Assembly: GCA_947627195.1 (NCBI GenBank)
Contig: CANQVC010000008.1
Span: 1 to 49,896 of the forward strand
From: an uncultured Bacilli bacterium
GTDB taxonomy: Bacteria; Bacillota_I; Bacilli_A; ML615J-28; CAG-698
Length of the DNA: 49,896 nt
Direction of reading: 5' to 3'
Shown piece by piece: positions 9,419-19,060 of the stretch. Numbering within the stretch: the stretch's first letter is position 1; every line of letters starts with the position of its first letter. Below the pieces are notes generated by a model. That model was given only the letters and a program-made list of their open reading frames with translations. It was not told the origin of the DNA and did not search any database. The translations under genes were made by a program, and so were the position numbers.

Positions 9419-9446
9419 AAACCTAATTAGGTTTTCATCCCTTTTT
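9408..9446. terminator. Bidirectional terminator between convergent genes
   Basis: Outer arms AAAAGGG/CCCTTTTT and an inner perfect palindrome AAAACCTAATTAGGTTTT, with T runs on both strands. It serves the 8813 gene (+) and the M60 gene (-) and overlaps both stop regions. Confidence 0.85.
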
Positions 9447-12400
9447 ATTTAATCTTTTTTTACGAATCAATATTATAATTATAATAGTTCCAATCAATAA
9501 TACACTGCATCCAATAACAATACCAACAATTAATGAATTATAATCTTTTGTTAACATTGGTACTATCTCTGTTTCCACATGTCCAAATGGACATTTTCTT
9601 TCTTTTAATCCTTCTTCTTTATATGTAGGTTCTTTAACAACTTCCCAGTTGCCCCATTCATGACCAGTTGCAGGTATTTCTTGTTGTTCTTCTAATATTT
9701 CATGACAAACTGAACAATGAACTTCATCAGTTAACCCTGGTGTTGTACATGTTGCATCATATCCTTTAATTATTTCTTCTTTGTGACCAGTTGCAGGTAT
9801 TTCTTGTTGCTTTGTTAATATTTCATAACAAACTGCACAACGAACACCATCAGTTAATCCTGATTTTGTGCAAGTAGGATCATATCCTTTAACTATTTCT
9901 CCTTGATGTCCTAAAGCTAGTATTTCTTGTTGCTTTGTTAATATTTCATGACAAATTGCACAACGTGTACCATCAGTTAATCCTGATTTTGTGCATGTAG
10001 GATCATATCCTTTAACTGTTTCTTCTTGATGTCCTAAAGCTTTAATTTCAATATTATCATTAGTTTCATTTGTACCATCAAAACTATAGGAACCACAAGC
10101 ACATAAATAATATTCTTTAGTACCATTTCTTAGACAAGTTGGATTTACTAATGCGATATGTTCGGTAAATGAATGATCTTGATGTAGTAACAAAATATGT
10201 CCAGCATTATTGGTATTTAATTCATTACTAATATTTTTTGTTTCCACATCAACAAATTGATTAGGTAAGATAATGCCATCAACTAAGAATTCATTAGGAA
10301 CATGTAATTTATTTAAATTAGAGCAGAAAAGAAAAATATCAACTAAACTAGCTTCTTTTTTAATATTTAATCCTAATAAATTAAGTTCAGTTAAGGAATT
10401 ACAATTTGCAAACATTGAACTTAAAAATAATGTTTGATTTGTTTTAAAATTACTTAAATCAAGAATTTGTAATTTATTACAATCACTAAACATTGATATT
10501 GTACTTCTCATTGATGTTGTATCAAAATTATCAAAGACAATTTCTTTTAAATTAGTACATCCTGCAAATAAAAACCCACATTCTGATGGTGATAATATAT
10601 TACCTTTATAAACAAAAGCAATTTTTGTTTTATCATCTTCTTTTTGATAAATACGAATGTAATCATTCATTCTTAAATACGTGTCATTATAACCATCAGG
10701 AACATTATTAAGAAATTTGATACTTGTTAATTCTTTATATTCAGGAACAATTGTTTTCCATTCAGTTGAAAATATTAATGGTGATTCATCACCATAATCA
10801 TCAGCAATTGTTGGAAAATCTTTTTCTTCAACAGGCGTTTGATAATCGACATTAATAAATGATATATTAAATAATAACGATGTATTTGTTTCAATTTTCA
10901 CAACATGATTCCCTATTTCTAAATCATGTTTACGAAAAACACATTTATTAAATATCCTTTTTTCTGCTAAATCTATATTTCCTACTAAAACATCATCAAC
11001 ATAAACAATTCCTGATCCATAACTTAAATCTGTATCAGCAAATATATCAAAACCAGTTCCTAAAAAAGAAAAGATATAATATGATCCTTCTTCTTTTGTT
11101 GTTAATTTACCATTAGCACTATTTTCAATAAATCCTTGATTTTCTTGTTCATAATTTTTAGGTCTAACTGTTTGTTCTAATGATACTGTTCTTCCTGCAG
11201 TTAATTCTTTTATAACTGTTTGTCCTGCTGTTTGTACAATCACTAATTTAAAATATCTAATCGCTCTTTCATTAAAATTAATTCTATATTTTAATGAATT
11301 AGGATCTTCTGTTAATCCATCAAATAAAAGTTCATAATCTTCATCATTTGGCGCTAAATCATTAACTATGTTTTTAGCACAATATAATTTAAAATTAATA
11401 ATTTTATCGTTTTGATTTCCTCTTCTTAAGATTTCAAAATAATTAGCAAATATTTCTTCTTTACAATCAATAATAATTGTATGAGGATATGGTGGTTTAT
11501 TACCTGCATAACTAGAATGATAATATGTACTTTCATCATTATCAATTAAGGCATTTATTCCTTGCCCATCATTGATATGAGCAACTGGACACTCAATAAT
11601 TTCCCAATTATTTTTTTCTGTTTTATAATCAATTGGTTCATCTTTAATACTATCTAAAAATTGGGGTTGCCATCCTTTAAATTCATCTGCTATTTCTAAT
11701 TCTTCATTTGTGACATTAGCATTTATTATATTATTAGATGGGATATCTTCAATTTTATCACTATTGGGGAATTTAACGCCTACATATAAATTACCTGGTC
11801 CACCCCAATTTACTAAATAACAATCGACATATAATGTATCATTAACATTTAATGTAACTTCAACATTATTACTTCCATAATTAGAAACATCTTTTGTTGT
11901 GAAGAGATTACCAATACTTTCACCATTTTCATTATCGCGATAAAAAGTAACACTTGATGCATCATCAGCTTTTAAATAAAATTGATGTAATCCTTCTTGA
12001 TTAGCCACAAATTTAAAACGTAAATGATATAATTCACGATTTGTTGGGGCGGCTGTAAAACGAGCCTTACCAGCTATATTACTTTCTTCAATACGATCTG
12101 GATTTCTACCATTTACTTCTTCTAAAGCTTGTTGAACTGATTGTTTAGGTTCTACATCATTACGTAAATTCCATACTTCAGCATATGTTCCACGATATAA
12201 AAGTTTAAAATTAACATTTAAAGTTACTATACGTCCTCCTTCTGTTTGTACAATTATATCAAAGCAATCATTTTCTCTTATTTCTTTGGGTGGAGTATAA
12301 GTTACTTTTAAATTATTGGAATCATATATAATATTTCCATATAATGGAGCTGTTACATCAATGATTTTAAATGATTTAGGTGAAATGATATTATCATTAG

Positions 12401-14471
12401 ATAAATCAAATATAGTATTAAATTTACCATCTACTTCATATTTACGAGCTGTTTCATTTCCATCTATACCATTACTATATCGATATGCTATTGGATAAAA
12501 ATCAGGTAATGTTTGTAAATAATGCCATTGTTCAGGAGTAAATGATGATTCTTGAACATTACCATGATAATTTTCATTAATCCAATTAAATAAATTGACA
12601 TGATTTATTAATCCCATTCGATAAATAAAATCAGCTCTACTTTCAGGACAATATGATTTATTTATTTTATAAGAATAAAAGAAGTCAACAAATCTACTTG
12701 GTCCAAATGAATGAATTAATGTTGCATATAAAGATAATTGATCAAAATGAGCTCCTTTGGTATTATTAAAATCATGATAATCTTCAACATCTTGCACATT
12801 CATTGATCTTTCAACAGCTGTATATGGATATACAAATTCTCCATGTTCTATTGTTGTCATTCGTGGATCCATATTACATAACAACGAATACATCAATACA
12901 ATCAATGTATTATTCCATACTTCTCCTTCACATGGTTCTTTACATGTACTATTACACATTCCCCAATTAACACCATATGTTTTAGCTTGAACATGTCCTA
13001 ATTCATGAAATGTTCCCCAGTTTCCTTTAGTTGTAAGATCTTCATAATTCATACATGTTTTAAACCATCCATATGGTTGAGCACAAAATGATGAATTAAG
13101 AGCAACTGCCTCACCTGCAGGAACATGAATATCGTAAGACATTGTAATATTATAATTATATGATCTACCATTTAATGATGAATTAATGGCAAATACAGAA
13201 TGCCAAAAATAAGCTAATTTTTCAATATCATCACATTCTTGCATATAATTTGCAAGTCCAATTAATTGACCATTTTCCACATCTAATGTGGCAATTAATC
13301 CTGGAGCATTACGTAAATTATTTTCAAATTCTGCTTTTGTTGTGACACCTAAAATATAATGTGGGGTTTCTAAGGCACCAGATATTTCTATTTCCACAGC
13401 TGAAGAAGTTGGTTGTAAATATAATGGTCCACCATATATACTACCTATTTGTTGAGTTCCATTTGATATTTCAAAAACAGAGCCCATACAAGGTACTTTT
13501 TGATTTTGCCATTTCCATTGACCTTGTAAACTAAAATCAAACTGTGTATAATTGGCTTTTCTTCCTTCTTTTGAAGCATTAGCAGCTTCTTCAATAAGTT
13601 TTAAATCCCAATAACGAAAATATTTTTCCGTTGAGGAAAGTTTACTATATGATGGATCAGTATTAGGATTAAAGTTATCACTAAAGCCACCATCATATCC
13701 TAAAGAATCTTGTTGATGAGTTGTTAATTTTATTTTTTCTCCTTCTTTTAATCCTTTAACAGTGACTGTTGCTACTTCACCTGGAGCAAGATATAAACCT
13801 GTAGTCATTGGTGATCGATATATTGGATCTGAAATTATTAATTTCTTTACAGCTTTAGCATTATCATCAATATGTCCATAAATATAATCAGCTGCTGGAT
13901 GTTTTTTAAGTTCACCATTATTTATATCAACCATTGATTGCGTACGATAAAACCACGATTGACGCAACAACATGTATTTCACAAAATCACTAAAATATTT
14001 TCTTTCCCCTTTATCTAATCCTCTCATTGGATATCTTGGATGTTTTAAATCTCCTAATACATTTTCTTCGGTACTATTTAGATTTCCTTCTTTACTAAAA
14101 TCAATATATGCTAATTCTTTTCCTTCTCCTTGATAAGGTTGATTAGTATTTGGATCAACAAAAGTAAATATATCAGATAAATCTTGGGTTTTAGATCTTT
14201 CAATATTTCGATCAAGAACTTCCATGTAAGGTTCTCTAATTGTCACTCTTCTTCCTTGCATTTCAGAAAATGTTTTACGTGATAATCCTTCATCAATTGA
14301 TTGAGGACGAACAATACCATCGTTTTCTAAAATATCATTATTAGAAACAGCTGATGATGGTATTGGATGAACAAATAAAGCTAAAATAATTAAAAATGAA
14401 ATTGTTATAATTAAACCAAATTGAAAATATTTTTTTATAAATTTTAAATTATTAAATTTACGTTTGAACAT
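9435..14471 (-). CDS. Large surface-anchored M60 (enhancin-like) metallopeptidase
   Basis: 1678 residues; ATG at 14471 with GGAGGG upstream. A signal peptide (about 1-45) leads to a Peptidase M60 domain with the zinc motif HELGH at residues 489-493 (13007-12993). Then follow a PA14-like region (about 790-930), an F5/8 type C (CBM32-like) carbohydrate-binding domain (about 960-1100), a further beta-rich domain, a DUF285/BspA-like leucine-rich stretch (about 1250-1390), and three and a half Cys-containing repeats of about 46 residues (pattern GYDPTCTKSGLTDG-xx-CA-x-C, coded by about 9630-10040). It ends with a membrane anchor (GIVIGCSVLLIGTIIIIILI) and a basic tail. M60 enzymes cleave mucin-type O-glycoproteins, so a host-glycoprotein substrate is likely but inferred. 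Confidence 0.9.
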   Translation of the reverse strand: MFKRKFNNLKFIKKYFQFGLIITISFLIILALFVHPIPSSAVSNNDILENDGIVRPQSIDEGLSRKTFSEMQGRRVTIREPYMEVLDRNIERSKTQDLSDIFTFVDPNTNQPYQGEGKELAYIDFSKEGNLNSTEENVLGDLKHPRYPMRGLDKGERKYFSDFVKYMLLRQSWFYRTQSMVDINNGELKKHPAADYIYGHIDDNAKAVKKLIISDPIYRSPMTTGLYLAPGEVATVTVKGLKEGEKIKLTTHQQDSLGYDGGFSDNFNPNTDPSYSKLSSTEKYFRYWDLKLIEEAANASKEGRKANYTQFDFSLQGQWKWQNQKVPCMGSVFEISNGTQQIGSIYGGPLYLQPTSSAVEIEISGALETPHYILGVTTKAEFENNLRNAPGLIATLDVENGQLIGLANYMQECDDIEKLAYFWHSVFAINSSLNGRSYNYNITMSYDIHVPAGEAVALNSSFCAQPYGWFKTCMNYEDLTTKGNWGTFHELGHVQAKTYGVNWGMCNSTCKEPCEGEVWNNTLIVLMYSLLCNMDPRMTTIEHGEFVYPYTAVERSMNVQDVEDYHDFNNTKGAHFDQLSLYATLIHSFGPSRFVDFFYSYKINKSYCPESRADFIYRMGLINHVNLFNWINENYHGNVQESSFTPEQWHYLQTLPDFYPIAYRYSNGIDGNETARKYEVDGKFNTIFDLSNDNIISPKSFKIIDVTAPLYGNIIYDSNNLKVTYTPPKEIRENDCFDIIVQTEGGRIVTLNVNFKLLYRGTYAEVWNLRNDVEPKQSVQQALEEVNGRNPDRIEESNIAGKARFTAAPTNRELYHLRFKFVANQEGLHQFYLKADDASSVTFYRDNENGESIGNLFTTKDVSNYGSNNVEVTLNVNDTLYVDCYLVNWGGPGNLYVGVKFPNSDKIEDIPSNNIINANVTNEELEIADEFKGWQPQFLDSIKDEPIDYKTEKNNWEIIECPVAHINDGQGINALIDNDESTYYHSSYAGNKPPYPHTIIIDCKEEIFANYFEILRRGNQNDKIINFKLYCAKNIVNDLAPNDEDYELLFDGLTEDPNSLKYRINFNERAIRYFKLVIVQTAGQTVIKELTAGRTVSLEQTVRPKNYEQENQGFIENSANGKLTTKEEGSYYIFSFLGTGFDIFADTDLSYGSGIVYVDDVLVGNIDLAEKRIFNKCVFRKHDLEIGNHVVKIETNTSLLFNISFINVDYQTPVEEKDFPTIADDYGDESPLIFSTEWKTIVPEYKELTSIKFLNNVPDGYNDTYLRMNDYIRIYQKEDDKTKIAFVYKGNILSPSECGFLFAGCTNLKEIVFDNFDTTSMRSTISMFSDCNKLQILDLSNFKTNQTLFLSSMFANCNSLTELNLLGLNIKKEASLVDIFLFCSNLNKLHVPNEFLVDGIILPNQFVDVETKNISNELNTNNAGHILLLHQDHSFTEHIALVNPTCLRNGTKEYYLCACGSYSFDGTNETNDNIEIKALGHQEETVKGYDPTCTKSGLTDGTRCAICHEILTKQQEILALGHQGEIVKGYDPTCTKSGLTDGVRCAVCYEILTKQQEIPATGHKEEIIKGYDATCTTPGLTDEVHCSVCHEILEEQQEIPATGHEWGNWEVVKEPTYKEEGLKERKCPFGHVETEIVPMLTKDYNSLIVGIVIGCSVLLIGTIIIIILIRKKRLNKKG

Positions 14472-14625
14472 AAAATTCCCTCCAATTACGTATTATGATA
14501 AAACATTTTTAATAATTTGTAAAGTAATATGATTATATTTTTTAAACAATATATCATCAATATATTATTGTTATTATTTATATATGTTTTATTATATTTT
14601 ATGTTTAGACATTTAACTATTAATT

Positions 14626-14666
14626 AAATAAAAATCACCAAAAACATAATAGCTATTGGTGATTTA
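14626..14666 (-). terminator. Rho-independent terminator
   Basis: Arms AAATCACCAA and TTGGTGATTT, followed on the minus strand by TTTATTTAATT. It lies downstream of the AlbA_2-like fragment. The plus-strand side is also T-rich, so it may act in both directions. Confidence 0.75.
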
Positions 14667-14691
14667 TTTTTATAATTTACAATTGTTTATT

Positions 14692-14934
14692 TTATGCAAA
14701 AATCAATTCATTTTTTATTAGTTCTTGAGGATTAGGTTCAATTTGTTGGGTTATAATATCAGCAAAAGATCTACAAGTTTCATCTATATTTGATCTACCT
14801 ATTATGGTTTCATCATCTTTTACACCAATATATATAGTGCAACCATCAGCATTTAAAAATAAAACAATTTCTTTACAAATATTATTTGTAAATTTTTCTT
14901 CGAGTTCAACTATATTAGATTCTTGAAAAATCAT
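14692..14934 (-). pseudogene. Truncated AlbA_2 / Schlafen-like ATP-binding protein fragment
   Basis: An 80-residue frame from the ATG at 14934, chosen over the ATG at 14952 because AGGGG lies 9 nt before it. It matches the start of the AlbA_2 (Schlafen AAA_4-like) family: QESNIVELEEKF, then ICKEIVLFLNADGCTIYIGVKDD, then IIGRSNIDETC and QIEPNPQELIKNELIF. Members of this family are usually several hundred residues, so this is only the N-terminal part, ending abruptly at a stop. It may still be translated, since it has a ribosome-binding site and a terminator, but it is most likely a remnant. Confidence 0.65.
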
Positions 14935-15062
14935 ATGAAATGCCCCTAACATACCTATATTGTAATATATATAAGTAATTTTCTTAAATCTAAACCGACA
15001 TTTATTAGATTGAATTATAATATAAATACATATCAGAAACTCTTAATATATTTAGTATTTAA

Positions 15063-15240
15063 CTTTAAAGTAATCGAGACAAACTTGAAATTTATCTTGA
15101 ACAATAAAAAGGTATCACGTAAATCAGTCGTACCATTTTTTAAAGTAAAGTGTAGTTCTTTAATAAATGCTTCAGCAAGTTAATTTTTTTCCTATTATAG
15201 TCTTTTTTAAAAGCAGCAAATTTCAAATATCAACTAATTA
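15063..15240 (-). pseudogene. Remnant of a Fic-family gene
   Basis: Conceptual translation of the minus strand around 15180-15100 gives LAEAFIKELHFTLKNGTTD, which matches the segment of Fic proteins before the catalytic loop. Similarity is lost right after it. The preceding stretch (FAAFKKDY) lies in a different frame, so there is at least one frameshift. No start codon and no HPFx(D/E)GNGR motif are present. It is a decayed fragment in the same cluster of remnants as the AlbA_2 piece. Confidence 0.5.
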
Positions 15241-15246
15241 TTAATC

Positions 15247-15400
15247 ATCAATTGATTTAATCAAAGAAAAAAATCCTAAAAAAATCCATTTCATTTTCTA
15301 TGATCTATTATTAAAAAATTTATATGTTAATTATCCAGACAAAATAAAAAAGATTGAAACAATTATAAACAAGTTAACATTACAAATAAATTTGTATTAA
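15247..15400 (+). pseudogene. Short coding-like remnant, unrecognised
   Basis: The plus strand reads about 50 codons without a start codon (SIDLIKEKNPKKIHFIFYDL, then LLKNLYVNYPDKIKKIE) and ends at a stop inside the first 17-bp repeat. The composition looks like a real protein, but a stop lies in frame just upstream. I do not recognise the family. Chance cannot be excluded. Confidence 0.3.
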
Positions 15401-15494
15401 AAATAAATTTGTATTACAAATAAATTTGTATTACAAATAAATTTGTATTAAAAATAAATTTGTATTACAAATATATTGATATTAGTTTCAATCT
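15341..15494 (-). terminator. Terminator of tRNA-Ser with an enlarged loop
   Basis: Arms AGATTGAAAC (15351-15360) and GTTTCAATCT (15485-15494) are perfectly complementary. On the minus strand they are followed by TTTTTTATTTT. About 120 nt, mostly tandem repeat, separate the arms. The arms match the hairpin at 19067-19142 and, less exactly, the one after tRNA-Arg. Confidence 0.65.
15382..15483. repeat. Six 17-bp tandem repeats inside the tRNA-Ser terminator
   Basis: Units ACAAATAAATTTGTATT or AAAAATAAATTTGTATT start at 15382, 15399, 15416, 15433 and 15450, with a degenerate sixth at 15467. Each intact ACAAAT-type unit is itself a small palindrome (ACAAATAAATTTGT). Confidence 0.9.
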
Positions 15495-15514
15495 AATTCT
15501 TACCGAAATTATAA

Positions 15515-15605
15515 TGGCGGAGGAAAAGGGATTCGAACCCTCGCACCATGTTACTGATCTACTAGCTTTCCAAGCCAGCCCCTTCAGCCTCTTGGGTATT
15601 CCTCC
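15515..15605 (-). tRNA. tRNA-Ser(GGA)
   Basis: Cloverleaf of 91 nt with encoded CCA. The acceptor is GGAGGAA paired with TTCCTCC, the anticodon loop is TTGGAAA (anticodon GGA, reading UCC/UCU), a long class-II variable arm follows as expected for Ser, and the T-arm is GAGGGTTCGAATCCC. It stands alone on the minus strand, followed by the expanded-loop terminator. Confidence 0.95.
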
Positions 15606-15726
15606 ATGTATTAATATTATACACGAAATGCAGTAAATTATCAATCATTTTAGGCCTAAATAAACCATTTTTTAAAGATAATTTTTATGTCATTAATAAA
15701 AAAAATATGACAAAATTCTAAATTAA

Positions 15727-15747
15727 ATTATGAAATTTTTTCATAAT
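15727..15747. promoter_or_regulatory. Palindrome upstream of pflB, candidate operator
   Basis: ATTATGAAA and TTTCATAAT form a 21-bp palindrome with a 3-nt centre, 19 bp before the -35 box of pflB. It resembles redox-regulator (Rex-type) sites in its TGAAA/TTTCA halves, but it has an A where Rex sites have G and the half-site spacing is one base larger, so the regulator is not assigned. Confidence 0.4.
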
Positions 15748-15766
15748 ATAAAAAAATGCTTTCTAT

Positions 15767-15795
15767 TTGACTATTTATAAAATGAATGCTATAAT
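15767..15795 (+). promoter_or_regulatory. Sigma-A promoter of pflBA
   Basis: TTGACT at 15767-15772, a 17-bp spacer and a perfect TATAAT at 15790-15795. A strong AAAGGGG ribosome-binding site lies 9 nt before the pflB ATG. Confidence 0.9.
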
Positions 15796-15829
15796 TACAC
15801 TATATCTTTTTTGAAAGGGGATAATTAAA

Positions 15830-18061
15830 ATGGAATTTTCAGCTTGGAATGGATTTAAACCAGGAGCATGGCAAAATGAAATTAATGTCAGTGACTTTAT
15901 TAAACAAAATTACACACCTTATCTAGGCGATGCTTTATTTCTTGAAGGAGCAACTAAAAGAACACTTCAATTAAATGTAAAATTACAAAAATTATTAGAA
16001 CAAGAAAGAAAGAATAATGGTGTTTTAGATGTAAACACAGAAATTGTTTCTTCTCTTACTTCTTATGAACCTGGATACTTAGATAAAGAAAATGAAATTA
16101 TCGTAGGTATTCAAACAGATAAACCACTTAAACGTGGTGTAAATCCATTTGGTGGAATGCGTATGGTTAAAAGCGCATTAGCTAATTATGGATATTCCTT
16201 ATCTCCTGAAGTAGAAAAGAAATTTACATATCGTACAACTCATAATGATGGAGTATATCGTGTATATACTGAAGATATGCGTTTAGCAAGAAAAACAGGA
16301 GTAATAACTGGTCTTCCTGATGCATATGGTAGAGGACGTATCATTGGTGACTATCGTCGAGTTGCTTTATATGGTGTAGATTATCTAATTAAACAAAAAG
16401 AGAATGATAAAAAAGAAATTGGTAAAAAACTAATGGATGTTGATAACATTCGTTTATCTGAAGAACTTTATCAACAAATTACATTCTTAGGTCGTTTAAA
16501 AGAAATGGCTATGCAATATGGATATGATATATCTCTTCCTGCAACTAATGCGAAAGAAGCTATTCAATGGTTATATTTTGGATATCTTGCAGCTATTAAA
16601 GAACAAAATGGTGCCGCAATGTCTTTAGGACGTACTAGCACATTTATTGATATATATATTGAAAGAGATTTACAAAATAAAGTATTAACTGAAAAAGATG
16701 CTCAAGAATTAATGGATGATTTTGTTATGAAGTTAAGAATGGCACGTCATTTAAGAACTCCTGAATATAATGAATTATTTGGGGGAGATCCAATGTGGAT
16801 AACAGAATCAATTGCGGGAATTACTAATGAAGGTGTTCCACTTGTAACAAAAAATTCTTTCCGTGTATTAAATACTCTTTATACATTAGGTAGTTCTGCT
16901 GAACCTAATCTAACAGTTTTATGGTCAAAGAAATTACCTACACCATTTAAAGAATTTTGTGCTAAAGTATCTAAAGATACTGATTCAATTCAATATGAAA
17001 ATGATGATGTAATGCGTCCAATATATGGTGATGATTATGCCATAGCATGTTGTGTTTCCGCAATGCAAGTCGGTAAACAAATGCAATTCTTTGGGGCTAG
17101 ATGTAATTTACCAAAAATACTTCTTCTTGCAATGAATGGTGGATATGACAATGTATCTAAATTACATGTTGGTCCACAAATATCTGTTTATAATCGTGAT
17201 GTTTTAGATTATGAAGAAATATATCAAAGATTTAATCATTATTTAGAATGGTTATGTAAATTATATGTTAATACCATGAATGTAATTCATTATATGCATG
17301 ATAAATATGCATATGAAAAAATACAAATGGCATTACATGATACCAATGTAACTCGTTTCATGGCATTTGGTGTAGCTGGACTTTCCGTTGTAACTGATTC
17401 ATTAAGTGCCATTAAATATGCGAAAGTCAAACCAATTCGTGATGATGATGGTTATATTGTTGATTTCGAAACAATTGGTGATTATCCATCATATGGAAAT
17501 GATGATGATAGAGTAGATTCAATTGCGAAAGAAATCCTAGAAAAAACTTATGAAGAATTAAAGAAAACACCTACCTATCGTAATGCAATTCATACATTAT
17601 CTGTATTAACTATTACATCTAATGTTGTATATGGAAAGAAAACTGGTTCAACTCCAGATGGTAGAAAAGCTGGTGAACCTTTTGCCCCAGGTGCAAATCC
17701 AATGCACAATCGTGAAAAAAATGGTGCTCTTGCTTCATTAAATTCAGTTGCGAAAATGCCATATGATTGTTGCCGTGATGGAATATCTAATACATTCTCA
17801 ATTATTCCTCAAGCACTTGGAAAAGATGAAGAAACAAGAATTAAAAATTTAGTTTCTATTTTAGATGGTTACTTTGAACAAAATGCTCATCACTTAAATG
17901 TTAATGTATTAACAAAAGAACAATTAATTGAAGCTTATGAAGATCCTGAAAAATACCCTAATTTAACAATCCGAGTATCAGGATATGCTGTTAATTTCCA
18001 TAAGTTATCAAAAGAGCAACAAAGAGAAGTAATTAAAAGAACATTCCATGTATCATTGTAA
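15830..18061 (+). CDS. pflB: Formate C-acetyltransferase (pyruvate formate-lyase)
   Basis: 743 residues, full length for PFL. The enzyme converts pyruvate and CoA to acetyl-CoA and formate by a glycyl-radical mechanism in anaerobic fermentation. The catalytic cysteine pair is at 407-408 ([10 protein letters not shown]) and the radical glycine at 718 in [13 protein letters not shown] near the C-terminus. Codon use includes more NNC codons than the neighbours, as expected for a highly expressed gene. It is the first gene of a two-gene unit with pflA 10 bp downstream, with a strong promoter, a strong ribosome-binding site and an upstream palindrome. No formate transporter gene is adjacent. Confidence 0.98.
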   Translation: MEFSAWNGFKPGAWQNEINVSDFIKQNYTPYLGDALFLEGATKRTLQLNVKLQKLLEQERKNNGVLDVNTEIVSSLTSYEPGYLDKENEIIVGIQTDKPLKRGVNPFGGMRMVKSALANYGYSLSPEVEKKFTYRTTHNDGVYRVYTEDMRLARKTGVITGLPDAYGRGRIIGDYRRVALYGVDYLIKQKENDKKEIGKKLMDVDNIRLSEELYQQITFLGRLKEMAMQYGYDISLPATNAKEAIQWLYFGYLAAIKEQNGAAMSLGRTSTFIDIYIERDLQNKVLTEKDAQELMDDFVMKLRMARHLRTPEYNELFGGDPMWITESIAGITNEGVPLVTKNSFRVLNTLYTLGSSAEPNLTVLWSKKLPTPFKEFCAKVSKDTDSIQYENDDVMRPIYGDDYAIACCVSAMQVGKQMQFFGARCNLPKILLLAMNGGYDNVSKLHVGPQISVYNRDVLDYEEIYQRFNHYLEWLCKLYVNTMNVIHYMHDKYAYEKIQMALHDTNVTRFMAFGVAGLSVVTDSLSAIKYAKVKPIRDDDGYIVDFETIGDYPSYGNDDDRVDSIAKEILEKTYEELKKTPTYRNAIHTLSVLTITSNVVYGKKTGSTPDGRKAGEPFAPGANPMHNREKNGALASLNSVAKMPYDCCRDGISNTFSIIPQALGKDEETRIKNLVSILDGYFEQNAHHLNVNVLTKEQLIEAYEDPEKYPNLTIRVSGYAVNFHKLSKEQQREVIKRTFHVSL

Positions 18062-18071
18062 GGTAAACTAA

Positions 18072-18770
18072 ATGATTGGATATATTCATTCTTATCAAAC
18101 GCTAGGTACCGTAGATGGACCTGGCGTTCGTTTTGTTTTATTCATGCAAGGATGTTTTTTAAGATGTCCTTATTGTCATAATCCTGATACTTGGGAAATA
18201 AAAAAAGAAAAACAAGTAACTGATGATGAAGTTTTAGAAAAAATAAAACGTTACTTATCTTATTATAAAGATGGAGGAGTAACAATATCAGGTGGTGAAC
18301 CTCTTCTTCAATCGCCATTTGTTTATAGTCTTTTTAAGAAATTAAAAGAAAATAATTTACATACAGCATTAGATACATCAGGAACAATATTTAATGAAGA
18401 TGTGAAAAAAGTATTATCAGTAACAGATTTAGTATTATTAGATATTAAATTTTCCTCAAATGAAAAATATCAAAAATATATTAATCAATCTTTATCAACA
18501 ATTTTAAATTTCTTAGATTATTTAGAAAAAAATAATATAAAAACTATTATTCGTCAAGTAATTGTTCCAACAATTAATAATAATAAAGAAGATATATTAG
18601 CATTAAGAGAAATTGTAAATAAATATAAATGTATTCAAAAAGTTGAACTTCTTCCATTTAAGAAATTATGTATTGAAAAATATGAACAATTAAAAATGCC
18701 TTTTCCATTTGTTATATATCCTGAAGAAAGTGATGAAGATATTAAATTATTATATTCTTATTTTAAATAA
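18072..18770 (+). CDS. pflA: Pyruvate formate-lyase activating enzyme, radical SAM
   Basis: 232 residues. The radical-SAM cluster motif CxxxCxxC is at Cys28, Cys32 and Cys35 (GCFLRCPYCHNPDTW), followed by SGGEPLLQ, the SAM-binding GGE motif, near residue 78. It uses a [4Fe-4S] cluster and SAM to create the glycyl radical on PflB. It starts 10 bp after pflB, so both share one transcript, and it ends before a terminator. The length is normal for single-domain PflA. Confidence 0.97.
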   Translation: MIGYIHSYQTLGTVDGPGVRFVLFMQGCFLRCPYCHNPDTWEIKKEKQVTDDEVLEKIKRYLSYYKDGGVTISGGEPLLQSPFVYSLFKKLKENNLHTALDTSGTIFNEDVKKVLSVTDLVLLDIKFSSNEKYQKYINQSLSTILNFLDYLEKNNIKTIIRQVIVPTINNNKEDILALREIVNKYKCIQKVELLPFKKLCIEKYEQLKMPFPFVIYPEESDEDIKLLYSYFK

Positions 18771-18784
18771 TAAATATAAAAAAT

Positions 18785-18828
18785 AAGGACTAGTTTTTAT
18801 CAATAATAATGATATAATTAGTCCTTTT
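18785..18828. terminator. Terminator after pflBA, probably bidirectional
   Basis: Arms AAGGACTA and TAGTCCTT, with TTTTAATTT on the plus side and ATTTTTTATATTT on the minus side. Confidence 0.8.
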
Positions 18829-18876
18829 AATTTAGTACTTGTTGAAAATATTAAAGATTATTTTATTATTAAAGTT

Positions 18877-19020
18877 TTACTTTTCAATAACTTTTTTTAC
18901 TTCTTTTTTTAAAAAAAGATTTATTTTTTGTAATTTTACTGCTTTTTTTATATTAGATAAACTAATATTTAATTTATTAGCAATTTCTTGTAGACTAGTA
19001 TATGAATTTTCTAAAACATG
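18877..19020 (-). pseudogene. C-terminal remnant of a helix-turn-helix protein
   Basis: The minus strand reads 47 codons with no start codon and ends at TAA (18877-18879). The translation contains SLQEIANKLNISLSNIKKAV, which has the spacing of a helix-turn-helix, and then a Lys-rich end. An in-frame stop lies three codons upstream of the first residue shown. The bidirectional terminator follows directly, as it would after a real gene. The rest of the gene is gone; the region up to the hsdS array holds only hairpins. Confidence 0.4.
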
Positions 19021-19060
19021 ATTTTTTTAAAACATCTAGATGTTATATGTTAAAATAAGT

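Noticed and set aside
18839-19021. 60-residue plus-strand frame after pflA
   Set aside because: It is antisense to the HTH-like remnant, has no ribosome-binding site and a Phe/Leu-rich composition typical of reverse-strand reading.
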